DNA of 64,000 nt from Acanthochromis polyacanthus (lineage: Eukaryota; Chordata; Actinopteri; Pomacentridae), in NCBI RefSeq assembly GCF_021347895.1, contig NC_067132.1:25823757-25887756 (forward strand), read 5' to 3'. This document shows positions 10,501 to 18,975 of the stretch, in pieces. The position numbers were made by a program, and so were the translations under genes. Under the pieces are notes generated by a model. The model had not been told where the DNA came from, did no database searches, and saw only the letters and a program-made list of their open reading frames with translations. Position 1 is the stretch's first letter. Every line of letters begins with the position of its first letter.

Positions 10501-13500
10501 AGAGTCCTCTGAACCTCAAACCTTCCTCTGGAGTTAGCTTACTTAGCTGTCAGACCACAAAACTCAGGAGGAAAATAAAACTAGGAGAGACACGCCTCAT
10601 CTTTCTCTTCCAGTACTTCTTGGGATATTTTGTGATTACAGCTCCTGGTAATTAAAATTAAATGTATTTTTAATCTTCAGACTCACCTGAACTTTGCCAG
10701 TAGCGCTGTAGGCCAGATAGCCTGCAGTATTAAACTCAACTGAACCACACACAACATGGTTTGGGGCCTTGCTGCAAAGGAAAGGATAAAAATGAGTGAA
10801 AATATCATTTTGTTATCTTGGACAGGCTTTGTTTGTTGTTTTTAACGACTTCCTCAAGTGTTTCCAAGAAAATTTTACGGTGTAATTTGCTACTTATTAT
10901 AGAGAAATTGATTCCTTTGAAAGAAATGCTCCACCAACACCAAAGCAAATACTGGATTTTACATTTTGAGGAAATTTCCTCCTGGTTTAATATCAGTCTC
11001 ATTTGCTATTTTTACCTATTTCTAAGTCTATTCTTTTATCTATAACTTTTAATTGGAATAAAATGTCAGATATTTAAAAAGTCAAAGGATGCAGCAGCTG
11101 GACAAAAATAACGAGCCTCCTTTTTACTTTAAATTGCTGCAAAAAAGCTCATCTCAGTACTAGAATTTTATCACCATCCTAACATCAAAGTGTGACATCT
11201 TAAAGAAATGTGACTGGAGTGCTGTAAAAACTTGCTGCACTGACCTGTCTGGTGTCTGCAGTTTAACGTAGTGAACATCATTCCAGGGCTCCATCTCCAG
11301 TTTCTTGAATTCGTCAAAGATGTGGTCTGCTTGATTCATGTCGTCCTTACTTCCTGCTGAGCGACTGGGCAGAGCAAACTCCCTGCAGAGATATGGAACA
11401 CATTATTTTTCTACTCACTTTGTCTCAGTTTAGTCTTAAAATGAATGCGCACCCTTTCATGTGAAGATGAACCACTCTGGGAAAAAACAATCCAGACGGC
11501 TTACAAGCTCTATGAAGACCACAGAAGGTGCTCTGCTTCAAATGTCACTTGTGGGGTTTCAAGAAGAACCAAGAAATGTTCTTGCAAAATGGCAAAGTGA
11601 GATTCAGAATGAACGTTTTCACAAAGACCGACGTAACTTCATGGCGATTTGAACGAACACAGCTGTCCTACTTTTGGGGGTTGTTCATCCTACAGCATCA
11701 TGACCAGATAGAACAGAACAACCAACACTAAAAATCACACCATAAAGCCGATTAGACACAACTGAGCCATCATCACTTGGTTCTGATTGGCTCATTTTGC
11801 ATCACCGTAAACAGAATAACAGCAGTGCAGGGGGCGAACTCATACAATCTTGTTGGGAAAGTGAAAAAGAGCTGCATGCTAATTTAGTTTTTCTTCTAAT
11901 GTGTGCAAGGAGCCAAAAGAAGTCGGTTTTTTTTGTTCCACAGAGCCATAACCACGTGAATGAGGAAGCGTCTAAAAATACACAGTGGATGTTTTCTGGA
12001 ATATGTGAGCACCTTTGACGGGAAGGAATGGTGCTCACATCTCATTCCTGTGGTGCACTGGAGGTGATGCTACTTAAGACACGTTTTTATTAGTCTGCCA
12101 AGGCACGCGACGGAGTTATGTGACGATCAGCGTCTGTCTGTCTGTCTGTCTGTCTGTTAGCAACATTACTCAAACACGGATAAACGGATTTGGATGAAAT
12201 TTTCAGGGAAGGTCAGAAATGACACAAGGACCAAGTGATTCGATTTCGGCAGTGATGCGGCTTATAGTCTGGATCCTCACATTTTTGGTGAAATATCACA
12301 ATTTAGTGTCAAGAACAGTGTTAGTGTTTTCCAACTGAACATCACAGATCAGTATTCAAGGGCTGTTGCAAAGTTTATAATCATATAATTTCTGGCTCTG
12401 ATAAATGTTGTAATTTTGGTATTTTTTGAAAAAAATAAGATGCCTTTCAAATGGTAGTAATGGGTAGTATTTTTATAACTGTGTTTATATTTTCAGGACA
12501 TATTTTCCACTTATGTTTAGATTTTTAAGAAATATTTTTCTACTTGTGCTTAAATTATTAGGATATATTTTTCTATTTATGTATATATTTCTGGGTCGTA
12601 TCTTTCTATTTATGCTTAGATTTTTAGAACATATTTTTCAACTTGTGTTTGCATTTTTAGGATGACTCATTCTACTTGTGTTTAAGGACATATTTTTCTG
12701 CTTATGTTTAGATTTACAGGACTTTTTTTTTTTTACATATGTTTATATTTTCAGGACATATTTTTTTTTTTTACATATGTTTATATTTTCAGTACATATT
12801 TTTTACATGCGTTTATATTTTAGGACATATTTTTTACATGTGTTTATATTTTCAGGACTTTTTTTTTACATGTGTTTATATATTCAGGACATATTTTTTA
12901 CATGTGTTTATATTTTCAGGACATTTTTTACATGTGTTTATATTTTCAGGACATATTTTTTACACGTATTTATATTTTAGGACATATTTTTTACATGTGT
13001 TTATATTTTCAGGACATATTTTTTACACGTATTTATATTTTAGGACATATTTTTTACATGTGTTTATATTTTCAGGACATATTTTCCTACTTGTGTTTAG
13101 ATTTTTTTGAACTTTTTATATTTCTTAGACCTTGAACCTTAGCTTAAACAATCTCCCCTCAGGAATCAATTAAGTATTTCTGATTCTGAGGGAACGCAAA
13201 CAGCATTAGAACATCAATTAGCAAAGCAGCTTTTCAGCTACATCTAGGATAAAACTTTTAAACTGGATGTCTGTGCTTGATTTAGTTAAAAGATCTGATC
13301 ATGGCAACATGTGTTTCTTTTTAATATGCATAGTAACAACAACTTTGCATACGGTCTTTTCTTACTCTTGCTCCAGTGTTTTGTACTGGAAGACCTGCTA
13401 TTGTTGCTCATTTTCACCTCAAGTGGAAATACAAACACGAGAAATAGAATAAAAGGTCTGGACTCAAACTGTACATGTTGACTTAGATTACCCTTAACTT

Positions 13501-16321
13501 GGAGAGATTTTCCTTTTTGGCCACATTTCACAGGCCTGGATTACATCCTGAATTATTGTCTGGAACCAAAAAATAAAATAAAATAGCTGCTGAGAGACAA
13601 ACACACAAATTTGGTTTTCTTTGCTGCCTCAGTGAATGTGGATGGTGGCAGCTGGAGATCTTGAGGAACCTTTAAACCGTGATGTCTGGTTCTTCCAGTG
13701 CACTCGTGAAACCTGCTGGGTATTATTTCTTACATAACCACTTACTGTAACCTTGCTGTCAGCGGTTTAACACTATAAATAAAAAGCTCTTTGATCCCTC
13801 TCATGCATTTAATTCATATTTTTAGCTCTTTCCCACCTTTGCAGGAAAGAAAACTGAACCTGCTGCTGCAGTGATCTGGTAGTTTGTTCTCCCAGCTTTA
13901 TTGTGTGTATAATGACATCAAGCTTGAGTGGTTTGATGGTGAACAACGTACGTCAGAGTCTTCTCAAAGGTCTGGCTGGTGAGCTTCATTGTGAGGAGTT
14001 GGGTGATGTCGTTCCAGTCCAGCTGAACCTTTTGAGCTGGAGCGGCTGGAGGCGGCGTTTCCTTCTTTGGAGTCGTCATCCCAGTCGTCGGAGTCGTCAT
14101 CCCAGTCGTTGTGCCACAGTTAACCGGCTCCACCTGGCTTGGACGGTGGCTGGCGAAGCCGATCAGAAATCCTGGAACACAGAAAGACACCAGACTGATT
14201 AAAAACGTATTAAAGAGGCACACCTGCTGTCTGCCTCCAGTGTACAAACACAGATGCCACTTGAAATAAATGAATAAGGCACGTTTTAATGCTTGGTCCT
14301 GGCTTCCAGATTGGAAAACTGGCTAAATTGCTCGTATTTACTGCGTAATATTTAATTAATAACATTCGTTTCGCTTCAATTTGTCCAAAACAGGAGTGAC
14401 CTTATGAACCTTATGTGCTTAAATTAACTTACATGACTAACCATTTTCTACCAGAACATTAATAGTATTTTCCAATAGCATCCAGTTATTTACAAATTAC
14501 AGCTTAGGATGGACCCAAAACATTCACCCCCTTTTTTTCCAATTAGTACTATATTTTATTTTAGTTATTTTTGGGGTAAAAATAAATATTATTTTATATT
14601 TTTTGGACAAATCAAGACATGCAAGACTTTGGAGTAAGCACTGGTCACTTTTTATAGTTTTATTTCCAGAACAATCTGTCTGATTAATTTTTTAATGAAG
14701 ATATTTGTTCCTTACAGCACTAATATGTTTTTAAAAAGTCCGATATAGCGTGATTGATAAATCAGACGTAAAGTTAACATAAAAAAAGACGACAAATAAC
14801 AGGAGGGCACTCCTTACTTTAATAAATATAAATAAATATTTGCTTGCACTGGCTTCTCAAATGTGAAAGATTGAAGGTTTTCTAGAATTAAAGATGAAAT
14901 ATTTTACAGTTTTGGACTGTTGTTTAGATAAAGCAAGATATCTAAGCAGCTAATGGTCATTGAGGCTTTTCTGACATTTTATAGAATTTTATTTCCAGGA
15001 AAAAAACCTTCCAGGTTAATATTTAGTTAAAAGTATTTCTTACTTGCCGCTATAATATGTTTGCAAATGTCTAATACTTTGTAATTTAGAAAACAGACAT
15101 TCATATAAAAAAAGAAGACTTAAACTATAACCAACCACGAATAACAGAAGGCTACCCTTATTTTTTTGATTTTACAGTCATTATTGGGGGAAAAAATGCC
15201 AAAACTGCAGCAGCACTGGTTTTTGCAACAAATAAATAAAATACAGATTTTCTACAATGAACATCCAATTCATTTTGTTACTTAGATATAGACATATATC
15301 TGACAAATTCTTTCTGGCATTTTACAGTTTTCAAACAAGGAGACTTGCACATTTTATTTAGAATGAAACAATTTGCTACTTGCGGCACCAAAACTGTTCA
15401 TTTCAGAATACAGAAAGGTGACATAATAGGAGCAACCTACCAAAGACGAACACCAGCACGGTCACCAAGGCAATGTAGAAAAGAGTCCAGCGGTTCCTCT
15501 GCAGGGGTGCCGGCCTGAAGGTCGGAGATCCTCCCGCCTCCATGTCTGTGGCGTCATCGGTGGCATCGTCTGACAGTTTGACCTCGGCGTGTCTTCCTCC
15601 GTCCTCCGTCGGCTGCAGAGTGAACCTGCTGTAGCGCTCACTTTTAACCTGGAGGAGATTAGAGGGAAAAATATGAGAGCAATGCGCTCCTGATTAGACA
15701 GCTGCAGGAGTTGAAGAGCGGCCAAGCGGCTACAAAAGGTCCGATTATTTCAGCATCCGCGCTAAAAACAAATAAAAGTCTGTGATTTTTTTTTAATATT
15801 TAAAGATATTGAACATTGTGCAATATAATGTTAGTCAGCCACAACTTTTATGTACAAATCCATCAATTATTTCTAGATGTTGACAATATTATATGATTCA
15901 GTTCCAGATGCCTGCAACTAAAGGCTTTGAGTAGAAACACTGATCTGTAAGTTGTAAATGATAAACTGAGGCATAATATTGTTGAAATTGTGCCCTTGTT
16001 CTTCATGTTCTTCATAACGTTTTGTACAAAAGACAGTTCATTAAACGTGAACATTCTCAGAATAAGCTTTTTTGCTCTAAAACAAATGAGAATATATTTG
16101 GAGTTGTTGTTATTTACAGGTTATTATGGTATGATTTTACTGGGCCGGCCCACTTCAGATCAAATTGGGCTGAATGTGATCCAACATGAGTTTGACACCC
16201 CTGGTTTAATCAACTGTCTCCAGACACCAAAAACGTGATAAATGTGTAAAATATGAACCGTGAATGCACTGTAGTGAATACTCACCACGCCGTTGAACAT
16301 CAACCTCATTCGATCCATCAT
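1335..16321 (-). CDS. tfrc: Transferrin receptor protein 1, complete coding region in 18 exons
   Basis: Type II membrane receptor that binds iron-loaded transferrin at the cell surface and carries it into endosomes through clathrin pits. Coding exons (high to low): 16321-16286, 15648-15441, 14171-13952, 11382-11245, 10771-10687, 9009-8890, 7445-7350, 7251-7112, 6760-6594, 6502-6383, 5564-5479, 5393-5330, 5247-5180, 5096-5026, 4321-4231, 2625-2398, 2287-2150, 1547-1335. All junctions are AG/GT and all phases close, giving 762 residues (human 760). The cytosolic tail (1-66) has the YSRF endocytosis motif at 18-21. The membrane span is about 67-88 and the stalk about 89-125. The PA/apical and M28 peptidase-like domains follow (GAQRDAW at 410-416), then the helical dimerisation domain. 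Q412 replaces the zinc-binding histidine of active M28 enzymes and G460 the catalytic glutamate, so it should be an inactive peptidase fold. RGS replaces RGD at 658-660. A tfr1a/tfr1b assignment is not possible from this window. Confidence 0.96.
1574..2035. mobile_element. piggyBac-like MITE, copy 1 (tfrc intron 18)
   Basis: Flanked by TTAA on both sides. The ends read CCTCGCGTCGTCCTG and, inverted, CCCTCCTGATGTCCTC. It holds a central palindrome at about 1741-1826 built on ATCAACCAAAATCCAG. Three more copies occur in the window. TTAA duplication plus CCCTC ends suggests a piggyBac origin (inference). Confidence 0.8.
2150..2287 (-). CDS. tfrc: tfrc exon 18 (residues 647-692)
   Basis: 138 bases, phase 0 at both ends. 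The acceptor is ttgtag at 2288-2290 and the donor AGG|gtaaca at 2149. It encodes [13 protein letters not shown]. The human equivalent, SARGDFFRA, carries the RGD that contacts transferrin; here the third residue is Ser (TCC, 2248-2246). It ends with RIMR, also conserved. Confidence 0.95.
2398..2625 (-). CDS. tfrc: tfrc exon 17 (residues 571-646)
   Basis: 228 bases, phase 0. The acceptor is tttacag and the donor CAG|gtccgg. It encodes the start of the helical domain: YMYYGTNLD matches human YPYLGTTMD, followed by [17 protein letters not shown] and QVKQLSQ. Confidence 0.94.
2626..4230. other. tfrc intron 16-17: AT-rich, with a LINE tail
   Basis: AT-rich intron with many ATT runs (2800-3060). 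At about 3290-3360 the text TGTAAAGCACTTTGTG ... AAAAGTGCTATATAAATAAA followed by ATT repeats matches the 3' tail seen on L2-type fish LINEs and their SINEs. Nothing coding was seen. Confidence 0.6.
4231..4321 (-). CDS. tfrc: tfrc exon 16 (residues 540-570)
   Basis: 91 bases. It begins with one base completing codon 540 (GT+A, Val). It encodes [18 protein letters not shown], matching human DNAAFPFLAYSGIPAVSF at the end of the peptidase-like domain. The donor is AAC|gtgagt. Confidence 0.94.
5026..5096 (-). CDS. tfrc: tfrc exon 15 (residues 517-540)
   Basis: 71 bases, starting VKNPV after ttacag. Two overlapping GT donors exist at the end (GTGTAAGT). Only the second, gtaagt at 5025, keeps the frame into exon 16 and rebuilds the conserved K-V pair. 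Confidence 0.92.
5180..5247 (-). CDS. tfrc: tfrc exon 14 (residues 494-516)
   Basis: 68 bases. Two bases finish codon 494, then come 22 codons reading [20 protein letters not shown] and KE. This matches human [20 protein letters not shown]. The acceptor is cacaag and the donor GAG|gtaaaa. Confidence 0.93.
5330..5393 (-). CDS. tfrc: tfrc exon 13 (residues 473-494)
   Basis: 64 bases: 21 codons plus one. It encodes [20 protein letters not shown] and MG, matching human HLKAFTYINLDKAVLG. The acceptor is ttttag and the donor ATGG|gtatgt. Confidence 0.93.
5479..5564 (-). CDS. tfrc: tfrc exon 12 (residues 444-472)
   Basis: 86 bases. Encodes [20 protein letters not shown], nearly identical to human. 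In active M28 peptidases this segment holds the catalytic glutamate; here that position is Gly460, with Glu461 next to it. Confidence 0.95.
5690..5850 (+). pseudogene. L2-type LINE reverse-transcriptase fragment (tfrc intron 11)
   Basis: Plus frame from 5693 reads [20 protein letters not shown] then YMLQLGTIF and a stop at 5786. [17 protein letters not shown] is the reverse-transcriptase core seen in L2-clade LINEs. After the stop, [15 protein letters not shown] text continues in a shifted frame. A short decayed relic. Confidence 0.75.
6383..6502 (-). CDS. tfrc: tfrc exon 11 (residues 404-444)
   Basis: 120 bases. Encodes [20 protein letters not shown] then [26 protein letters not shown] is the TfR hallmark in which Gln replaces the metal-binding His of active M28 peptidases. 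The acceptor is ctgcag and the donor GAAG|gtaaga. Confidence 0.96.
6594..6760 (-). CDS. tfrc: tfrc exon 10 (residues 348-404)
   Basis: 167 bases. Encodes [20 protein letters not shown], then the [14 protein letters not shown] block that leads into the peptidase-like core, as in human NIFGVIKGFVEPD. The acceptor is cctttag and the donor CCTG|gtagga. Confidence 0.95.
7112..7251 (-). CDS. tfrc: tfrc exon 9 (residues 302-348)
   Basis: 140 bases. Encodes [20 protein letters not shown], almost identical to human, then [23 protein letters not shown] is a candidate N-glycosylation site. The acceptor is ccttcag; the donor gtaaga follows CTAAA. Confidence 0.96.
7350..7445 (-). CDS. tfrc: tfrc exon 8 (residues 270-301)
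   Basis: 96 bases, phase 0. Encodes [20 protein letters not shown] and ends VLYGH, in the apical PA domain. The matching human segment reads VANAESLNAIGVLIYMDQ. The acceptor is cttcag and the donor CAT|gtaagt. Confidence 0.94.
7446..8889. other. tfrc intron 7-8 with piggyBac-like MITE and unclassified repeat
   Basis: Apart from the MITE at 8234-8781, the stretch from about 7795 to 8230 looks like a dispersed repeat (TGTTGTGGAATTTCAG onward), possibly LTR-like. I could not find paired ends. No coding sequence. Confidence 0.4.
8234..8781. mobile_element. piggyBac-like MITE, copy 2 (tfrc intron 7-8)
   Basis: TTAA at both borders (8234-8237 and 8778-8781). Ends CCCTCGTATTGTCCTG and CCCTCCTGTTGTCCTC (inverted). 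The central palindrome with CAACCAAAATCCAG lies at about 8404-8484. Same orientation as copy 1. Confidence 0.85.
8890..9009 (-). CDS. tfrc: tfrc exon 7 (residues 230-269)
   Basis: 120 bases, phase 0. Encodes [15 protein letters not shown] and ends [13 protein letters not shown], matching human VIVRAGKITFAEK. The acceptor is ttcacag and the donor CAG|gtatgt. Confidence 0.95.
9010..10686. other. tfrc intron 6-7
   Basis: About 1.7 kb of unique-looking AT-rich sequence between exons 7 and 6. I saw no exon, RNA gene or clear repeat. Confidence 0.5.
10687..10771 (-). CDS. tfrc: tfrc exon 6 (residues 201-229)
   Basis: 85 bases. One base completes codon 201, then [20 protein letters not shown] and YSATGKVQ. 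This matches the human GGYVAYSKAATVTGK region. The acceptor is tttgcag and the donor CAG|gtgagt. Confidence 0.92.
11245..11382 (-). CDS. tfrc: tfrc exon 5 (residues 155-201)
   Basis: 138 bases. Encodes [20 protein letters not shown], then [20 protein letters not shown]. The pattern follows human [20 protein letters not shown] onward. The acceptor is tctgcag and the donor GACAG|gtcagt. Confidence 0.93.
12085..12330. repeat. Dispersed fish repeat with a GTCT microsatellite
   Basis: A run of five to six GTCT units near 12131-12158 is followed by text (ACGGATTTGGATGAAATTTT, TTCGGCAGTGATGCGGC) that I recognise as a common dispersed repeat in fish. Family not assigned. Confidence 0.45.
12470..13110. 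repeat. Minisatellite, about 32-36 bp unit (tfrc intron 4-5)
   Basis: A repeated unit of the form TTTATATTTTCAGGACATAT followed by TTTTTACATGTG. The copies from 12720 on are near identical; those from 12470 to 12720 are degenerate. A higher-order pair (ACACGTATTTATATTTTAGG) is also repeated around 12960-13060. Long open frames across it arise from the repeat and are not genes. Confidence 0.9.
13952..14171 (-). CDS. tfrc: tfrc exon 4 (residues 82-155: end of membrane span and stalk)
   Basis: 220 bases. Encodes [12 protein letters not shown], a stalk with a single cysteine (C100), two direct copies of TTGMTTP (residues 103-116), a [13 protein letters not shown] stretch, then [16 protein letters not shown]. 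The human stalk has two disulfide cysteines (C89 and C98); only the second has a match. The donor AC|gtacgt fits the phase of exon 5. Confidence 0.93.
14172..15440. other. tfrc intron 3-4
   Basis: About 1.27 kb, very AT-rich. It seems to contain two diverged copies of one segment, near 14640-14850 and 14990-15180, each with a CATAAAAAAAGA-like motif before an ACAGgAGG/CAGAAGG tract. Nothing coding seen. Confidence 0.4.
15441..15648 (-). CDS. tfrc: tfrc exon 3 (residues 13-82: cytosolic tail and membrane span)
   Basis: 208 bases. Encodes [17 protein letters not shown] matches the human YTRF internalisation signal. An acidic stretch follows ([14 protein letters not shown]), then the hydrophobic span [15 protein letters not shown]. 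The acceptor is cctccag and the donor TTTG|gtaggt. A longer open frame on the same strand in another phase is not coding. Confidence 0.95.
15830..16204. mobile_element. hAT-like MITE fragment (same family as 40658-41684)
   Basis: It ends with ATGAGTTTGACACCCCTG, the inverted form of the common fish hAT end CAGGGGTGTCAAACTCAT, and shares internal text such as AAATGATAAACTGAGGCATAA with the element at 40658. The left end is missing or too diverged to place. Confidence 0.7.
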
Positions 16322-16338
16322 CCGCTGCTGCTGTTGTT
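16286..16338 (-). CDS. tfrc: tfrc exon 2 (start codon exon, residues 1-12)
   Basis: After the acceptor cttcag come 17 untranslated bases, then two adjacent ATG codons (16321-16319 and 16318-16316). The frame [12 protein letters not shown] resembles the human MMDQARSAF start. The donor is GTG|gtgagt. The first ATG was chosen because human TfR1 also starts MM. Confidence 0.92.
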
Positions 16339-18869
16339 CTGAAGACAGAATATGGGACAAAGATAGCGATGAGGGTCGAGAGCGGGAAATTAACAAAGCA
16401 CATGGAGGAGCAGAAACGAAAGCAGGGCAGGAAAACGGGTGAGGAGGGGGAGGGCTTGAGGTGAGTCAGGAGTGTAACAGAGCTGCTATTCAGATGACTG
16501 TCTGGGGAATTTTTTCAGGGGGGAGAGAGTTTTCTGTGTCAACAGGCTCAGATGTACTGAAAAACAAACTGAACTAGCCGTGTTAAAAACCTCATCATAC
16601 GTACAGCTCAGGGTTCTCGCCAGCGCATTTCAGCGTAACGGCCCATTACGCTGTCGGTTTAAAAGATTACGCTGTGATTAGGGCCGCTACGCTGTTATTT
16701 TGACAGATAACGCCATGTGCGTTTGTTTTTATCGACTGGGTGCCCATCTAGGTTAATTTATGTCTCCCCACCTCAGCCGTACTTTCCTGTCGATTGACCC
16801 GTTCCTGTCTAAAATTAAGAGTCGCTTAATAATAGATTATGTCTATTTTCAAGGGGGGAAAAAAAATCACTGAAAGCAGCTCAGTTGTTAAAGCTTGTGG
16901 CTTCTTTTTTTTTAAAATTAAAGTAAAATGAATGTTTTTGACCGCTGGGCAGATTTTTAGTGTGATTCATTTTGTATTTGACATGATAGACAAAGAGCAG
17001 CTGCAACAAGCACTTGATAAATTGATCAGCTGCTCAACAGGAAGTTAAGCTGCTACTATCTTTTTTCCGTTGGCTAATCAAATGACTGTGTTCTGAGCTT
17101 TATAGACTACATGACTAGATTTTAAAAGGGACATTTTATGAACGACAAATGCTTTATTTCCATCGCTACTAAGGGCTCCTGTCTCAGACGACATCCAGAA
17201 ACTGGTCTGCCCTTCGCTTTATGCCAGCGTGCTTACAAAACACGTTAATACCAGTAAATCTTGACCTTCAGCTACTGTTTCCTCATAACAAAACAACACT
17301 TTTGACCTTTGTTGCATGTAAATACATGTCAGTGATGCATTAATATCAGTCTTAGTCTACTTCCTCGGTACACGTTGGTGCAACATGTGCGGAAGAAGAA
17401 ACCACTACTACTCTTCCTGAAAGATTACAGTACACGTGTGGTTCTGTCAGCGATGCGTTTCCCCTGTCTGACTGAAACCCACCCGGAAAACAGCGAACAG
17501 CATCACACAAGAGCCTCAAATGTCATGGCACTGTTCTGAAGAGACTCTTCACACAACAACGTCTGCAGAGGATCAAAATACTCCATCGTGCTCTGGCTGA
17601 TAACAGCATGACAGGTTCACACCATCCTGGCTGAGTCCTCCAATAAACCCTCCTTTCATGAAGGCTACAGCGATAAAACTTTCATTTAAACAATGATAGA
17701 GAGATCCTGGCTTCAACTTCACCTCATGTCACCTTGTGAACATTAACTCGGCAATACACAGAGGTGTTACTATTATTTGGTCTGCTCTCATTGTTTTAAA
17801 TAGGGAAGAAACATCAGGAAGAGACTGTTTTAAGTGTTGGCTAAAGGCAAACTGTTTTAATTTCACTATTTCAGATTGAATGTTACAGATCTGCAACAAA
17901 CAGTTTCATTACAGAATATTTCTTATTATTTTTCAGTAAAATATTTTGTTGATAAAATGATGCAAAACAGCAAAAACGTCATCACAATTCGCTTCTTCAA
18001 AACTAAAAATATTTATTTCAAAATTTCATATAACTGACATGCTAAAAATTAGAATAGACGAGCTAAACGCCCCAGTATTATAAAGTAATATGATTTTTTT
18101 TAATTTAGCTAATCAGTATTTTTTTTATTTTTCAGCTTGAAAATGTCCTTTAAAAGTAGGGCTGCACTTCTTTTTTTCCATTACCAATCAACCATTCTCA
18201 TTGCATATTTCAGTTAATTTGTTTAGAAAAAAAAATCAATCAATCATTCATCAATCAAATCATTTTATTCTGAATGAAAAACTGAATATTTTCAGGTACT
18301 GCATTGCAGGTACTGAGGTACAAACAAATATAAGCAATAAAAGAAATCCTTTTTTTTTTCTCACAGAGTTATTATTGTTTACTTAGCTGTAAAATTTCCC
18401 GCTTGGCAACAACTGCAAACATAATACAGGCTGTAAATGATTAAATAAAAATCACACCGTTGTAGGTGAATGGGACACGCTGGGGAGCGGCCACATGTGG
18501 TTAATCTCTTCCTGGATGAAGATATGTCTGAACAGCTATTAAGGCTTAATTTTTTATTTCCGAGGGGGGATTTTGGGACATAATTGGACGTAAACAGTAG
18601 ATTAGTATTAAAATAAACAGCTACACCTTTTCTCAATCGCAGTTTTAACTGAAGCGTGATGGAAATGTCACAGAAGGATGCCAGGTGATAGTGCAGCATT
18701 ATACTGAATAAGCTAGTTAGCTAAACGTTTCTCCTGAGCTGTGTCGGGGCTTTATGGAAGACAGAAGTTACGGCAAACACACTGCAGCTAAATAAATAAC
18801 CAACTTATAACTGTACTAATGATTGAATTATGGAATAAATAGATGTTAGGCTGATGGAAGACATCTCAC
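16339..18869. other. tfrc intron 1
   Basis: About 2.5 kb. At 16600-16790 there is a GC-richer repeat-like block in which CGCTGT/TACGCTGT recurs (GTTCTCGCCAGCGCATTTCA). GTAGGGCTGCAC at 18157 resembles a hAT terminus. No exon seen. Confidence 0.45.
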
Positions 18870-18900
18870 CTTCACGAAGCTCTGCAGCCTCCCTCTCCGG
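18870..18900 (-). other. tfrc: tfrc non-coding exon 1 (approximate 5' limit)
   Basis: A strong donor GAAG|gtgaga lies at 18870/18869, upstream of the coding exons, as expected for the untranslated first exon of TFRC genes. The 5' limit is inferred from the TATA-like box about 30 bases further up and could be higher. Confidence 0.6.
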
Positions 18901-18975
18901 TCAGGAAATCTCATTCCTTATAAGGCGTGCAATACTTCCGCATCACGTCATGTCGTAATCGGTTGAGTAGCGTCA
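18901..18975 (-). promoter_or_regulatory. tfrc: Probable tfrc promoter with TATA/CArG-like box
   Basis: CCTTATAAGG at 18916-18925 is both a TATA-like box and a perfect match to the serum response CArG pattern CC(A/T)6GG. Read on the minus strand, a TGACGTGATG element (CRE-like) lies just upstream, near 18935-18950. Its position just before exon 1 supports promoter function; this is inference. Confidence 0.55.

Noticed and set aside
12720..13090. Possible CRISPR-like regular repeats
   Set aside because: The units are directly adjacent without unique spacers, and the DNA is vertebrate; it is a minisatellite.
12678..13135. Overlapping plus-strand open frames of 87-123 codons rich in F, Y and I
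   Set aside because: They are translations of the 32-36 bp minisatellite in a tfrc intron, open in three frames with repetitive peptides.
15462..15725. 87-codon minus-strand open frame over tfrc exon 3
   Set aside because: It is in a different phase from the tfrc frame, which gives YSRF and the membrane span; the overlap is incidental.
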